Positions 34,723 through 46,799 of a DNA stretch of 64,000 nucleotides are shown here, in pieces. The notes below the pieces were generated by a model. The model was given only the letters and a program-made list of their open reading frames with translations. It was not told the origin of the DNA and did not search any database. This stretch comes from Epichloe hybrida (Eukaryota > Ascomycota > Sordariomycetes > Hypocreales > Clavicipitaceae). The translations under genes were made by a program, and so were the position numbers. Positions within the stretch are counted from its first letter, which is position 1; every line of letters starts with the position of its first letter. Where the stretch lies: assembly GCA_019022495.1 (NCBI GenBank), contig JAFEKR010000001.1:7564001-7628000 (forward strand), read 5' to 3'.

Positions 34723-37700
34723 GCCACATCGATGGTATCAACAGGCTGCGAGCCGTAGACAAGTTTTGCGGAGTGCCCAAGGTTCCTTCGATCGTCAAGG
34801 TGAGGACGAATCCTGAAGGCCCAGGGCTTCCCACTAGCGATCCGGATGATGTGATCACGCAACAATGTTTTTGTGACGCCATGATCGCGTGGCCCCACGG
34901 ATCTATCGAATGGCATTGGGAGGGGTTATAGCATGCTTTTTGTTTCAAGACCTTACGGGGTGGTGCCGGATGAATGTTGATGGTCCGCACCTCTCTGCTT
35001 CTAGTAGAGCACCTAAAAAAAAGACATGGCATCCAACCAGCAAGAATAATCAACTCGAGCCTTTCCTAATCTGTTATAGAGCCCTCGCAGCCAATGCAGC
35101 ATCATGTTCAAGACGGCCTTCAGCTGTTCGTTTTGGTCTGTTTCTCCCTTCCATGAGAACCCGTTGATGGTCAAATTGAAGCAATCCCGAGGAATGCCTG
35201 GCCGTGAATTAGTTGCATCCTGTATACACGCGCATGGGAGATGTCCTACCTGCTTCATCCGCTGCGAACAATTTCTGCAGTTCGTGATGAGGGAGATGAT
35301 GCGGCTGTTTCGAGGCTAGCCCGTAGATGTTGCTAAGCATATGAGAGACTGGAAGTTCGAGCCAGAGCCAGAGGCCCATGGGATGACCAGGATCCGACAT
35401 GGCGACTCTTCCAGCCCGGTCGTTCCGGAGAGCCTGGCGATGGAATACGGAGCAAGGTTGGCTGTGTTAGATCACTAGGAGCAAGCAATATTTGTCCGGG
35501 GGGGAAACATTGTCTCCGGGCAGCTGCAGCAGACAGAACCATGCGCATTTGTTGGGGAGGGTTTCGGCATGGGGTACTGGCAAACCCGGCTGTCATTAAG
35601 TTGCGGGAAAGGCCGAATTAGCGTGTTCCGTTGGTTCATGCACGAAATTGACTTTCAATGTCTGTATCCAGGTCTAGCTTCAATCCTGAGCAGTGGTAAG
35701 AAAATAGCGGCGGGTACCCGATCTGATGCCGATCGAGGACTATTACGGGCGTGAGACCCTGTGACCAAGTCGATTGCTCTAGGCGGACCAGGGCAAATGA
35801 GTCTGAACTTGCAGGTAAGTAAACGCGAATTTCACTTCATAACAGGCGGGCAAGAGGCGCCGCGTTTCCATCAGTCATAATTGCTGATGACATGTTGATG
35901 ACATGTGCGGAGTAAATACATAACACTGTTCAACGGCAGGTGATTCGCCCCGGGTATGCGCGTGAATGTTAATAAGTGATTGTGCAATGCCCACTCCGGA
36001 CTCCGAGAAAGGGCGAACACGCTGTCCGCTTCTGTGGTTTAATTCCTGTACGGAGTATCTGCCGATTCTTTTCAATATAGGTGAGTTTTGAGGCGACACA
36101 TGGCTTGAACGCCCGCTGGGTCCATTGGTCTTACAGGGGTCCTCAAGCCGTTGTTCGGCTTCATATTAAAGGATGATTTTTGTTTTAATGCGGCGGCAAC
36201 AGTCTGGAAGCTAGGCTCAGGAATAAGGTTCAGGCAACCAAGGTCGTGAGATGACCGATGACCGGCCTCCCAGCCCCCCACGCTGCGAAGACCGTTCCCA
36301 TGTCAATGGCATGGCAACATGGTGCATGGTCCGCCTGCATGGTGGGCATAATTAAGATGCTGGTATCACAGGAAGTACGGAGTACGGAGGCGTTGCTGCG
36401 TGGAGTTGTTGGCCAAGGCAAAGGCAAGGGTTGTGGATAATAACGAGAAACAGGGTTTTCTTGCCGCATTCTCCGCGGCCGTGTTTGAATCTGCAATCCG
36501 CACCCCGTACTCTACTTGGTCAACCTCCTCGAATTGGCTGGGTCTCCAGAGGAAAAATAAAACTGACAATGATTGATTGGCTTTGCACTACTACGTGCTG
36601 CGTAGGAGAAAGTGCCCTTCTACGGCACTTCGGCCGTGTCTGGGACGATGATATCAAAAGTCGTGAAATAGGCGACCGAGTTGGTTTCTTATCAAGTGTC
36701 GCCAGGTATCCCAGTGTCGTCGCCAACCACTCACTTTTGAGACGTGGCCCTCGGTCTCCCTTCAACTTGGCTCACCTGGTGGTCGGGAACGGGATGGGAC
36801 AGGAGAGTGTTCTCGGGCCACCCTGCCATCGCCACTTCAACTGGAGGAAGTGAAGAGCAGGGATCAAAAGCTGAGCCGATACTCCGTAAACAGACGTTTG
36901 GTTCTTTGTTAACTCATCGTCACAGGTTGTTGGTAGGCATCCATCCGCATGACAGCACGGACCTTTGCCGAATGACCTTGAAGGGGTACTGAATCCTGGG
37001 TAAGACAGATCAGAGACGCTCGGCAGCTCACATCGGTACAGGCGATGAACCGAAGAGAAAGGGAGCCGCCTAGCGAGACATTGTGGGCATCGGTAAGGGG
37101 GCGCCGGCTGGATCTGACGAGGTGGTCAGGATCTGTCCATGAGCTAGGCTTTCATTCACAGTGTTGTAATAGAGTGAGGACGTCTTCCACAGACTAACGG
37201 GATGCGGTTGAGGAGGTTCGAATGCCAGCCAAGCTCAATCCATGCCCCAAAAAAATATTGACAAAATGAGCCGCCTGGCCCACAGCACTACGGATGAATG
37301 TGATCAGAAGACGCTGAGATGTGAGTGCAACTTCGAGTTGTGTCCAAAGCTCGCCCAAGAAATCGGAAAACCATTATGTAGCGCTGCAGGGTGTTGAGTT
37401 GTATATCGTGACGACAGCGGCCGGTAAGTGATTATTGTACAGTACACACGTGGGATGAGAACTTTGAATTGATAAAGGACCGTTACAAGTGAGAGAGCGC
37501 GACAAGGACAGTGCGAGAGAGCCAGCTTCGCGATCCTGAAGTTCAACGAAGGTGGTGGAGAGAAAAAGTTTGGTGGGATCATTCCTGTCGGATGAGACGG
37601 CCCATGCCAGGCTAGGCTAGTGCGAAGCGAAGGGGGGAGTGGCAGATCCACCTTGCCGGCAGCCAGCCAATCTAGTGGCAGGGTGCGCAGAGGGTGGTGC

Positions 37701-38563
37701 GACGTCGATTTGCCTGCCAGACGGCGACCAAGCCAAGCCACGCCACTGCTGGCCGGTGCATCAAGCTGGTCAACTGGCGCTGCTGGCAGCTGGCAGCTGG
37801 GGGCCACCGGCGTGGCGTGAGCGTGAGCACGAGCGAGCATTTACTACTCCGTACTCCGTGCGGATTACGTACATAAATATTACTTCGAGTGCGGTCCAGA
37901 CCCGCACAAGTTTCGCCCCTCCACGCCCCGCTCTCCCCTTGCACGTCCTTCCATTCGCTCCCCTCTCTCGGCTGGCATTCACCCCAGCACAAGAGAGTTC
38001 TCTCCCCTCACCCAGACGGCCAGCCAGCCAGCCAGCCAGTCAGCAATCACTTGCAATATCCACCACCCATCAACCCGCCCTCTTGCCCCAGGTTTTGCCC
38101 GACCGGACCAGTGTTCGTGAACGAACCCGCCCATTCCTCCTTCCTCTCTCACCTACCGTCGCGACTGCAACCACCCACGACAACCTCGCCTCAGCATCAG
38201 CATCAGCATCATCGCGAATCTTTCGCTCTGGCTCGCTTTGGGCTTGGGCTTGCTTTCTTCGACACCGCGTGCTCGACGACGGCGCACACGACTGCTTGCC
38301 TTGATACACACGGTCGGCGATTCCGTGACCCGACGATCCCGCGCCTCGCGACGACTCTTCACATCATCAGACGATCGTTCACCGCCTGCTTGTTCGACAC
38401 CCTTTCATCGCCTGCCTACATGACTAGAGTGACTTTCAGTTGGGCACAACCATTCGAAAATCACAGACGGCGTTCTGCTTTTCACACTTCGATAATTTCG
38501 TCGAGCCACGATTCCGCCCAGTGAGACACACAGCCCTGGATTGACGACGTCCAATTCGCAACC
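33901..38563. other. Long gene-poor region upstream of the hexose transporter gene
   Basis: 4.6 kb with no supported gene. Contents: a 35-base T run at 34687-34721, TACGGAGTA/TACTCCGTA 9-mers at 36049, 36376, 36880 and 37845, and CCAG tetramers near 38024-38040. After about 37900 the plus strand becomes pyrimidine- and C-rich, like a long 5' leader of the transporter gene, with scattered upstream ATGs. Scattered ORFs on both strands look random in composition. Confidence 0.5.
34687..34721. repeat. Poly(T) tract, 35 bases
   Basis: Uninterrupted 35-base T run, the longest homopolymer in the window, in gene-poor DNA. On the minus strand it is a poly(A) run and could mark the 3' end of a decayed retroposed sequence, although nothing recognisable precedes it. 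Confidence 0.95.
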
Positions 38564-40669
38564 ATGGCGAATGCCATGGGCTGGCATAAGCCCGACAATG
38601 TCGCTGGCTCGTCAGCACCGGCCATCATGGTTGGTCTCTTTGTCGCTTCTGGTGGCTTGCTATTTGGTTATGATACTGGGTAAGCAATACTCACTATTTT
38701 GCGTCATCATAAGCCACGGTTAAATGGGAATGGGAATGAAAATCATGCTGTGGAGAAATGATTTTGTAAACGTGACGCCACGGAAATTCTTGGCGCAATC
38801 TTTGCATGCGAGTTATGATGGGATGACTCCAAAAAATAACCCCCCCAATGTAACAGCTTCGCTGTCAACCTGGCTTGGTCAGGGCTACTCGCAGCGAAGG
38901 ACGATCAATGCGGTGGATACTGTTCACAAGAATCGTGGATTTGCTAACTTGAGTCCTCGATCATAGTGCGATAAATGGCATTCTTGCCATGCCGGAATTC
39001 AAGACGCGGTTCGGCGCCAACTGTCGCCCTACTATACCATACGAAACGTCCACACAAATTTGCCCCAAAGACGCGTCCCTGATCGTCGCGATACTCAGTG
39101 CCGGAACAGCCGTTGGGGCACTCCTCTCCGCTCCAGCTGGAGACACGCTGGGTCGGAGGATAACGCTCCTCATCGCTGTAGGTGTATTTTGCATCGGCGC
39201 TATCTGCCAAGTATGCGCCAATGCCATTCCGTTGCTTCTCATCGGCAGGTACGAAAACACTTTCTTGTTATGATTTTGTGTTCGTCTAATTTAATTCTTT
39301 AATATTTGGTATCTTCTTGAACCCGCACTAACCGGCAAACAGGGCATTAGCAGGTGTGGGTGTCGGAGCAATCTCAGTGTTAGTGCCATTATATCAATCT
39401 GAAATGGCACCCAAGTGGATTCGTGGAACACTGGTTTGTGCCTATCAACTATCAATCACCATCGGCTTATTGTCTGCCTCCGTCATAAACATTATCACGT
39501 CAAAGCTTGAGAACTCATCAGCATTCCGCGTACCGCTCGGTCTGCAGATCATTCCGGCCGTCATTCTCACCGCTGGTCTTCTGATTCTTCCCGAAACACC
39601 TCGTTTCCTCGTCAAGAAGGGTAAGAATGAGGCCGCTGGTTTGTCGTTAAGTCGATTACGGCGCCTTGATATCACCCATCCGGCCCTCATTGAAGAACTG
39701 CACGAAATCATCGCGAACCACCAGTACGAGCTCTCTTTGGGCCCGTCATCGTATAAGGACGTCTTCTTTGGATCTCCACACCTTGGCCGTCGAATATTTA
39801 CTGGATGTGGTCTCCAGATGCTGCAGCAACTGACCGGGATCAACTTCATCATGTATTACAGCACTACGTTCTTCAACGGTGTCGGTGTCAACAGTCCGTA
39901 CACGAAGTCGACCATCATCAATGTTATCAATGTCGTCTCCACAGTTCCCGGTTTGCTCATTATCGAGTCATGGGGACGTCGAAGACTGCTCATGATCGGC
40001 GCTCTGGGTATGGCCACGTGCCAGCTTTTAATGGCCTCCTTCACCACGGTTGCTGGTGATGATTTACGTAATGTCAAAGAAACCATTCTTGTCGTTTTTT
40101 GCAGCTTAAATATCTTTTTCTTTGCCGCGTCTTGGGGTCCAGTTGTCTGGGTCGTCACGTCCGAGATATACCCCCTCAAAGTACGAGCCAAGTCCATGTC
40201 CCTTTCCACCGCCTCGAACTGGATCCTCAACTTTGGAATCGCCTACGCCACTCCATTCATGGTCGAGTCTGGTCCCGGTTCCGCGAGCTTTGGGCCGAAG
40301 ATATTTTTCATCTGGGGAGCCTTTTGCATTCTTGCCTTTTTCTTCGTGTGGTGCATGGTGTATGAGACAAGCAAAATTAGTCTCGAGCAGATTGACGAGA
40401 TGTACGAGCGCGTCAATCATGCGTGGAATAGCAAGGACTTTCAACCGAGCTGGAGCTTCCAGCAGATCTTGGACCAAGGCTGGTCACCGAGTGGCATTCC
40501 TGAAAATGAACTTCAAACTACAGTGTCGCAGACGAGTGCAGACACGACGCTTGGCGATTCCAGCTCGTCCACGATTACTATACATCACGACGACGAGCCC
40601 CAGACAGGACATCGATCATCCAACGATGATAAGACTATAACCATGGCGAATGTTGATTTCAGTTATTGA
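38564..40669 (+). CDS. MFS hexose transporter or glucose sensor-like protein
   Basis: Three exons: 38564-38679, 38967-39248 and 39343-40669; 574 residues. Twelve hydrophobic helices are expected. Sugar-porter signatures are present: GLLFGYDTG in helix 1, GDTLGRR in the loop between helices 2 and 3, VPLYQSEMAPKWIRG after helix 4, PETPRFLVKKG before the central loop, QQLTGINFIMYYSTTFF in helix 7 and WVVTSEIYPLKVRAKS near helix 10. The C-terminal cytosolic tail is about 85 residues, longer than in simple carriers but much shorter than in yeast Snf3/Rgt2. It is closest in character to fungal high-affinity glucose transporters and RCO3/HGT-type sensors; transport versus sensing cannot be decided by eye. 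The first intron (287 bp) is long for this window. Confidence 0.88.
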
Positions 40670-41501
40670 GCGATATACCCTTCATTTCGTAACAGTTGTG
40701 CAAACATGTTGCAAAAAAATACCTTGGCGCACTTGTATATCCCGGTTGGAAAAGGGCTCGGAATGGGGACTTTTTTGATATGACACTATGACCTGTAGCT
40801 TTTGTTCTTTATCAGCGATGGAGTTTGGACTTTGGTTTCCTTCTTCCTCGGTTTTCTTGGGTTGGACAGGAGCATCTACTAGTCGGTCATGAGCACGTTC
40901 GGCTCCCTGATTGAAAAAAGTAAGAAGCGATGAATTTTTTTTCCAGTAACATTCAATTCCCATTGACGATGATCTTGAACTTCCAAACCATGAATCATTT
41001 CAATATGCGAGTGCGATCATCTAGAACATGTGCCTGGTTATGAGTGATGAAGACCCACAGGGATTCAAAACACGGTCTGCTCAAAGGTCAGTCGTCCGGT
41101 GCGAAGCATTTATCAGGTTGTAGGCTGTCACTAAATTTACTAGGCAAGACTCTCTAGAAAATAAACGTCTTTCTGCCAACCATTCCAGCCGATCCAAGGC
41201 AGTCGTGATGTATCTGAATCACTAACTTTTCTGCAACGTACTTCACCCTACACCATACAATATCCGGGGGAAGCAATTTCTATCAAATAAAATTCGGTCC
41301 TTAACATGATATTCTCTGAACTTAGAATCCGTCTCTCAGACATCATTAAACTCAAGGAAGAACTCCAGGGTATCATCAATCAGGGGAGCATATGGCTTGC
41401 TTGGGCGTCAACCCTTTATATAGCAAATTAACATCATGCCACTCAGCGATTCTAACGGCGAATCAACTCATGCAGCGGGGAGCCCCTACCGTTGTTCCAT
41501 A
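40670..41501. other. Spacer between transporter and tRNA-Tyr
   Basis: About 830 bp, A/T-leaning, with no supported gene. Pol II 3' end signals for the transporter and any upstream elements of the tRNA must lie here, but none is distinctive. Confidence 0.45.
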
Positions 41502-41587
41502 CTCCGGGTAGTCTAGTTGGTTTATGGCGTCTGACTGTAATGGAACAGCTCAATCAGAATGTCGCGTGTTCGAATCACGCCCTGGAG
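41502..41587 (+). tRNA. tRNA-Tyr (GTA) with a short intron
   Basis: Complete cloverleaf: acceptor stem CTCCGGG pairs with CCTGGAG (one G-T); D arm contains AGTTGG; anticodon stem TCTGA pairs with TCAGA; anticodon GTA at 41537-41539; T arm GCGTG-TTCGAAT-CACGC. About 12-13 extra bases follow the purine after the anticodon, at the canonical intron site. Nuclear tRNA-Tyr genes almost always carry an intron there. A T7 Pol III terminator follows at 41591-41597. Confidence 0.92.
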
Positions 41588-41589
41588 AC

Positions 41590-41598
41590 ACTTTTTTT
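41590..41598 (+). terminator. RNA polymerase III terminator of tRNA-Tyr
   Basis: Run of seven T a few bases after the tRNA 3' end. Confidence 0.8.
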
Positions 41599-42144
41599 GT
41601 CGCCGGGTGGTTTTTTTTTTTCTTCCTACGGATTCGTGCAGCGCAGACAAGCCAGCCCACTTGTTCTCATTAGTCCTATTTTCTTTTCCGGTTTCTTTTC
41701 TGGGTGCTTCGGTTCCACATCTAGTCCGTACGGAGTGCGTGGTATATTTATTAGCATGTGGTCATATTTACTAGAGTGACAGGCCGAAATGTAGCATGTG
41801 GTGTCGACTCCACGGATTGCGGTTGCAGGGAAATTGATACAAATTCAGGGGTTCAAAGCCCGTCCTATTATTATTAGTCGGCAACGTGCCTAGGCCCCAC
41901 CTGTCATCCACAAGTACAACTGTACTTGCGTGGGCAGCCAGTTCCATCGCCCACGTCGCTCGTCTCTACACTGCAGCCACCGCATCGACCGCATCAACCG
42001 CATCAACCGCTTCACATCCCAATATCACGGCCTCTCCACCAGTCGCGGATATCTTCAGTCGACATGACCTGAACTCCATTGCGCACATATTTCGACACTC
42101 CCTCATCTCGACGAGGAGGAATCTCGCCTCTGACGTGGACCACC
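41599..42144. promoter_or_regulatory. GUP1 upstream region
   Basis: About 550 bp. A palindrome TCCGTACGGA lies at 41725-41734. The last 250 bp are C/T-rich with repeated CATCAACCGC-like words (41983-42010), typical of a leader. No gene is seen. Confidence 0.45.
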
Positions 42145-44234
42145 ATGGGCGTCCTCTCTTTCTTCCGCGAGGTCTATGACCTCGATACTCTTGATACCCG
42201 CTTCATGACTTCCTCCTCCACTCCCTACCGAACTGTCATTGACACCCGAAACAACCCCGATGCCATCAAGGAAGCCGCCGACAAGGCGCAGGCCCGGGCC
42301 CCGCCGTCCAAGTGGAAGACGCCCGAGTATATTATGTACTTGCTAGTGGTGGCGTGCGCGGTGCCTTGCATGTTTTGGACGGCATACAGTGTCTCGAGGC
42401 GTATGTAGTGCCTGTTGAACAAGCCTATAACTATGCTGGAGAATGAAGCGTTACCAAACTGACGAAAATCGCTGGCACATACACAGCTTCCGACCCGCGT
42501 TACCCTAAATACGAGCGATTTCTTTCTGAAGGCTGGATTCCTGGTCGCAAGATCGATATTTCCGACGCGCAATATCACACCTTTCGAAGCAACCTTCCCT
42601 ACATGGCTGCCCTGCTGGTTTTACACCCTTTGCTTCGAAGAGCCTGGAATGCGGTATTCAAGCCTGAAGATAAGAGAGGGAAAGGTGGTTCTGCACGATT
42701 AGAACAGCGAGCCTCTTTCGATTTTGTATTCGCGGTGCTGTTTCTGATCATCCTTCACGGCATCTCGGCGCTCAAAGTTCTCACAATCTTGTACATCAAT
42801 TTCCAAATCGGGAGACAGCTGCCACGCAAGTATGTGCCCGTTGCTACCTGGGTTTTCAACATTTCGACCCTTTTTGCCAACGAGTTGTGCGACGGATATC
42901 ATCTGCGCAATATTGCGAGCCACGTCTCCCCGCCAGTCAGGACAAAGGCATCTGGAGAGCTGACGGACTCCCCGTTGATGCTAACAGGTGCCTGGCTCGA
43001 CAGCTTCGGGGGCATCCACTCGAGGTGGGAGGTGCTCTTCAACATCACCATCTTACGATTGATCAGCTACAATATGGACTACTACTGGAGTATTGACAGG
43101 AAGAGCGCCGATTCGTTGGAGGTAAGCGGTGGGCGGAACCACCTGTCCTTGAGGCGTCTCGCTAATACACACAAGAAGAAACAGCTGGACCCGGCGAATC
43201 TGTCTGAGCACGATCGCGTGACGATATCCGCCGATCCAGCCGAGTACTCGTTCCGAAACTTGGTTGCCTATGCCGTCTATGCGCCACTGTATCTGACCGG
43301 ACCGATCCTTACGTTCAACGACTATATTTCACAGCAAAAGTTTAGAGCTGCTAGCATCGAGAAACCGCGCACGATTCGATACGGCATTCGGTTCTTGCTT
43401 GTTTTGCTCGCCATGGAGCTTGTCCTCCACTTTGACTATGTTGGTGCTATCAGCAAGGCCAGCCCGGTCTGGGGAGACTACACGGCTGCCCACCTCAGCT
43501 TGTTGTCCTACTTCAACCTCCATATCATCTGGCTGAAGTTGCTGCTACCCTGGCGTCTCTTCCGCCTTTGGGCGCTCGTTGACGGGATCGACCCGCCGGA
43601 GAACATGGTCCGCTGCGTCAGCAACAACTACAGCACGCAACTGTTCTGGCGAGCATGGCATCGCTCCTACAACCGATGGCTCGTCCGCTATCTATTCGTC
43701 CCGCTGGGTGGTTCATCGTTTCGCGGTTGGGCGGCAGCAGCCAGGTCGACATTCACCTACCTGGCCGTATTTACCTTTGTGGCCCTGTGGCATGATATCC
43801 AGCTGCGACTACTGATCTGGGGGTGGTTGATCGTCTTGTTCATGGTTCCCGAGTGGACCGCAGCCTACCTGTTCCCAAAGAGACAATGGGAGAGCCGACC
43901 CACAGAGTACCGCATGTTGTGCTGTGTAGGTGCCGTTGCGAACGTTCTCATGATGATGGCGGCAAACCTGGTTGGGTTTGCAGTTGGATTAGATGGGCTA
44001 CAGAGTATTGTTGCAGGCATTTTGCATGAGTGGTCAGGTAAGTTTCAACCCCCCCCCCCCTTTCTCCCCCCTTCTTTCGTTGTAATCGAGCTAGTTTGGA
44101 AGCAACGGTGCTAACCTACGACGACAGGCTTCATCTTCTTGATAGTTGCTTGTTCATGTCTCTTTGTTGGCATTCAAATCATGTTTGAGATTCGAGAGTC
44201 AGAAAAGCGCAAAGGGGCGACCATAAAATGCTAA
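42145..44234 (+). CDS. GUP1: GUP1, MBOAT family membrane O-acyltransferase (GPI-anchor remodelling)
   Basis: Multi-pass ER enzyme of the MBOAT family. In yeast Gup1 adds a very-long-chain acyl group to the GPI lipid; it was first named for glycerol uptake. Exons: 42145-42400, 42487-43121, 43176-44037 and 44128-44234; 619 residues. The 54-bp intron at 43122-43175 is a multiple of three, so the frame stays open through it. I call it because of its GTAAGC donor, a CTAAT branch-like word and the conserved KKQLDP that follows. Family landmarks: FWRAWHRSYNRWLVRYLFVPLGG (about 445-467) and the MBOAT histidine His503 in FVALWHDIQ. At least ten membrane helices are expected. The C-terminal exon encodes the last helix and a short basic tail. 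Confidence 0.93.
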
Positions 44235-44513
44235 GAGTGTATTTATTGTACGCATGTATGCACATGAGCTGTATAATTGATACTTGCCTATAATTTTGTT
44301 GGCCATGCATGAATGATGACGATGATGACGAAAGAGATACAAGTCTTACTCCTCGCAATGCAACGCAGCAAGTGGTATACATGTACAAAGATGAAATCCA
44401 AAGCGTCCAACAACCGAATTCGCACCCTCCGCTATGCTCATCCAAAAAAAAAAAAAAAAAAAAAAAGGGAGTCCCAGGTGTATCATGTATCATGTATCAT
44501 GTACGGGGGATAT

Positions 44514-45430
44514 CTAGTGTGTGGTGACCTTGCTCCCAATAGTGTTCATCTCAACATGGCTCCTCGCAGGCTGCCTCGCAAACATGCCGTCCATGCCCAA
44601 CTTGACCTCCGTAAGCCATCTCCTCAGCCAAATGACGCCGGAGACGGCCAAGAAGACGACGACGACGCCCGCCGCAATGCCAAACACATACGCCGCCACG
44701 TAGCCCCTCCCACCCACGGCATCGTGATCCAAGAAGCGATACGTGTACCACCCCTGCGTCGCGACAGTAACGTACGCAACGGCCAAGTACCCCAGCAACA
44801 AGGCAATCAGCCACAGCAGATGAACCCACGGCGGGGGCTCGGTCCTCGCGAGCAGCACCTCGAACAGCGCAAAGGCCGAGTTCAAGGCGTGCTGCGAAAC
44901 GTTGTGCCAGGCGTCGAACTCGAGCACGAACCAGGGCGGCGCGTACAGCACGGCCCAGTAGACGATGGTGACGAGGAACGGCAGCGTGACGGCCGTCGTG
45001 TAGAAGAGCGAGTGCAGGGCCTGCAGCGGGCGGGGGAACGTGTCGAGGAGGGGCCGTCCGCGGAGGGAGTAGGAGAGGGTGTGGACGGATGCGACGAGGA
45101 AGTAGAAGCCGAGGCCCCAGTATGTGAGGACGGTGAAGTAGGAGAAGGAGCGGCGGACGGTTTCGCAGCCGCCGAGGGGGGTGTTTGCGCATGTGTAGCC
45201 GATGATGAAGAAGAGGGTTGCGAATATGTAGAGGGACTTATTTGTGAGTTATGCTTTTTTTTTTTTTTTTTTTTTATGGTAAAGGGGGGGAGAGATGGAT
45301 CATGTTTCCCACGTACAATGAGGGCTCGACACGCAAATAGGATGCATGGCGGGAGAAGCCATGATGTTTCGAACCGGTGAGACGGGTCCCAGAGGTGGGT
45401 GCCGAAGGAGAAGACGCCCTTGGAGGCCAT
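44514..45430 (-). CDS. FAR-17a/AIG1-like integral membrane protein
   Basis: Two exons, 45430-45317 and 45236-44514, give 278 residues. The 80-bp intron has GTACGT/AATAAG ends and holds a long A run (plus-strand T run near 45255). The start MASKGVFSFGTHLWDPSHRFETSWLLPP is followed by about six hydrophobic segments, with conserved-looking SFSYFTVLTYWGLGFYFL, FPRPLQALHSLFYTTAVTLPFLVTIVYWAVLY, NVSQHALNSAFALFEVL and PPPWVHLLWLIALLLGYLAVAY. This order resembles fungal members of the FAR-17a/AIG1 (ADTRP) membrane family, whose animal members hydrolyse branched fatty-acid esters. Enzyme activity here is not shown. The tail (WLRRWLTEVKLGM) is basic and probably cytosolic. It converges with GUP1 across about 280 bp. 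Confidence 0.7.
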
Positions 45431-46366
45431 TTTAGGAGTTGTTGCCGCTGCGGTTTTTTTGCGGGATGAAGAAGGGAGGACGGAGGACGGAAGGGGGCAA
45501 GGGATTTTTTGCTTCTATTTTGCTTCTACGGGGAGGGTTTTGTCGTTGATGGGCTTTGACCTTTATCTTCATCGTCATCTCCACTGCCGGCTCGGCAGGG
45601 AAACCCCACAAGTTGGGCCGGAATACATACATACATACATACGGAGTACATACAGGCATGATTTGATGATTTGGCCGACCGGGGGGTTCGATTGGTGCAT
45701 GAGCGAGTGGGATTGGCGTGGGTTGATTTGATTGGTAGAGGTGCTGTGAAAAATTGTTGATTCATGCCTTTTTGTCTTTGTTTGGCGGGACGAGCTACAA
45801 GTCGGGGAAATTTTTTTTTTTTCTGATTCTTCTTCTTTTTCTTTTCGTGCCTTGTTGATTGAGATGGTGTGGATTTCAAGTCGTATGGGAATAGCCGGCA
45901 ATGCACCCCTTTCTCTCCGACAGCCACTCCGCGTTTTTTTTTTTTTTTTTTTAATTGGTTCGTGCAGACATCTTCGTTGACAAGGAATATTTAGTCCGTT
46001 GGAGCAATTTCACGAGGAGATACGGAGATACATCCATCCAATTGGCAAGCCGTCATCCCCAGGGGACAGAGAGTAGGGCAGCTTGGAAGCGCACGTTTGT
46101 TTGCAGTTCATGACAGGGTTTTTCTTTGACTTATTTATTTCATCATTGTTTCTTCTTACTACCTTGAACCACTATGGCTCACGCGCCGAGGCACTTGCAA
46201 TCATGAAGAAGGAGAAGCTGAGTGCAAGCACCGCTTCCACAATCGGCCTGGCAGGCAGGCTTTCCCTTGAACGACGAGCCGCAACTAATAGACACGAGTT
46301 AGCTCCTATTATGTGATGATGCATTCATGCCCCGACTCCCAGTCGTCGTGTATTGATCGTAGAAAC
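45431..46366. other. Spacer between the FAR-17a-like and defensin-like genes
   Basis: About 940 bp. It holds five tandem ATAC units at 45624-45642 running into TACGGAGTA at 45640-45648, a T12 near 45812 and a T18 near 45935. No gene is seen. Confidence 0.45.
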
Positions 46367-46665
46367 CTACCCTGGCCTCGAGGAAGCACTCTCGCAGATG
46401 CAAATGTAATCCTTGGCATTCTCGCTGCCCTTGTGGATCGTGCAATATCCTCCCTGGCAGTTCTGCCTGCACGCATCGTCGCCGTAGAAGCTTCCATTGG
46501 TACAGCTCCTGGGACTGAAAAAAAAAAAAATGCGTCAGTAGAAGTTGGAGTTGGAATTGCGCGGCTTTCGCGGGGGACGTACGCGACAGAGCTGTCGGCC
46601 TCGATTGGCGTAGCCAGCCCTGAGCCAGCAAGGGCGACAAAGGCGAAGATGCAAGTCAATTGCAT
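46367..46665 (-). CDS. Small secreted defensin-like (CS-alpha-beta) cysteine-rich peptide
   Basis: Two exons, 46665-46583 and 46514-46367, give a 76-residue precursor. The 68-bp intron has a GTACGT donor and a long T run before CAG, and splits an Ala codon. Residues 1-18 are a clear signal peptide. A short acidic pro-segment (with IEADSS) follows, and a Pro-Arg-Ser junction leads into a mature region of about 46 residues with six cysteines. Spacing is C-x10-C-x3-C-x4-C-x13-C-x-C: the C-x3-C helix pair, a GGYC strand and the final C-x-C are hallmarks of CS-alpha-beta defensins such as plectasin. The x4 and x13 loops are unusual (commonly about 9-10 and 4-9). Role as an antimicrobial or channel-active peptide is inference. 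A TATA box lies 80 bp upstream. The alternative straight reading of exon 1 is not cysteine-rich. Confidence 0.72.
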
Positions 46666-46744
46666 GATGATATATGTATAGTTTGAGACGAAATGTCTCG
46701 AGATGTCGATGCCGACACAAAAGCTATATGCGGCAGATACTGTG

Positions 46745-46752
46745 CTTTTATA
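46745..46752 (-). promoter_or_regulatory. TATA box of the defensin-like gene
   Basis: TATAAAAG on the minus strand, 80 bp upstream of the peptide's ATG; one of the few clear TATA boxes in the window, suggesting an inducible or strong promoter. Confidence 0.65.
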
Positions 46753-46799
46753 CCCAACTTGTTGGAATTCCGCCTCATGGTATGACAAGTCAGCATAGT

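Noticed and set aside
37304..37840. 178-codon minus-strand ORF
   Set aside because: Ala/Leu/Pro/Arg-rich reading of C-rich non-coding DNA; no domain or splice context.
37639..38304. 221-codon plus-strand ORF upstream of the hexose transporter
   Set aside because: Low-complexity translation of the C/T-rich probable leader; no family resemblance.
41880..42179. 97-codon ORF before GUP1
   Set aside because: It overlaps the true GUP1 start in another frame and is a Thr/Ala/Ser-rich reading of leader repeats.
44313..45380. 355-codon plus-strand ORF opposite the FAR-17a-like gene
   Set aside because: Antisense shadow of a conserved minus-strand gene; rich in Arg/Glu/Gln with no domain.
46367..46665. 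EGF-like domain as an alternative for the small cysteine-rich peptide
   Set aside because: EGF modules need a further cysteine well after the C-x-C pair; here the C-x-C pair is last and the protein ends eight residues later.
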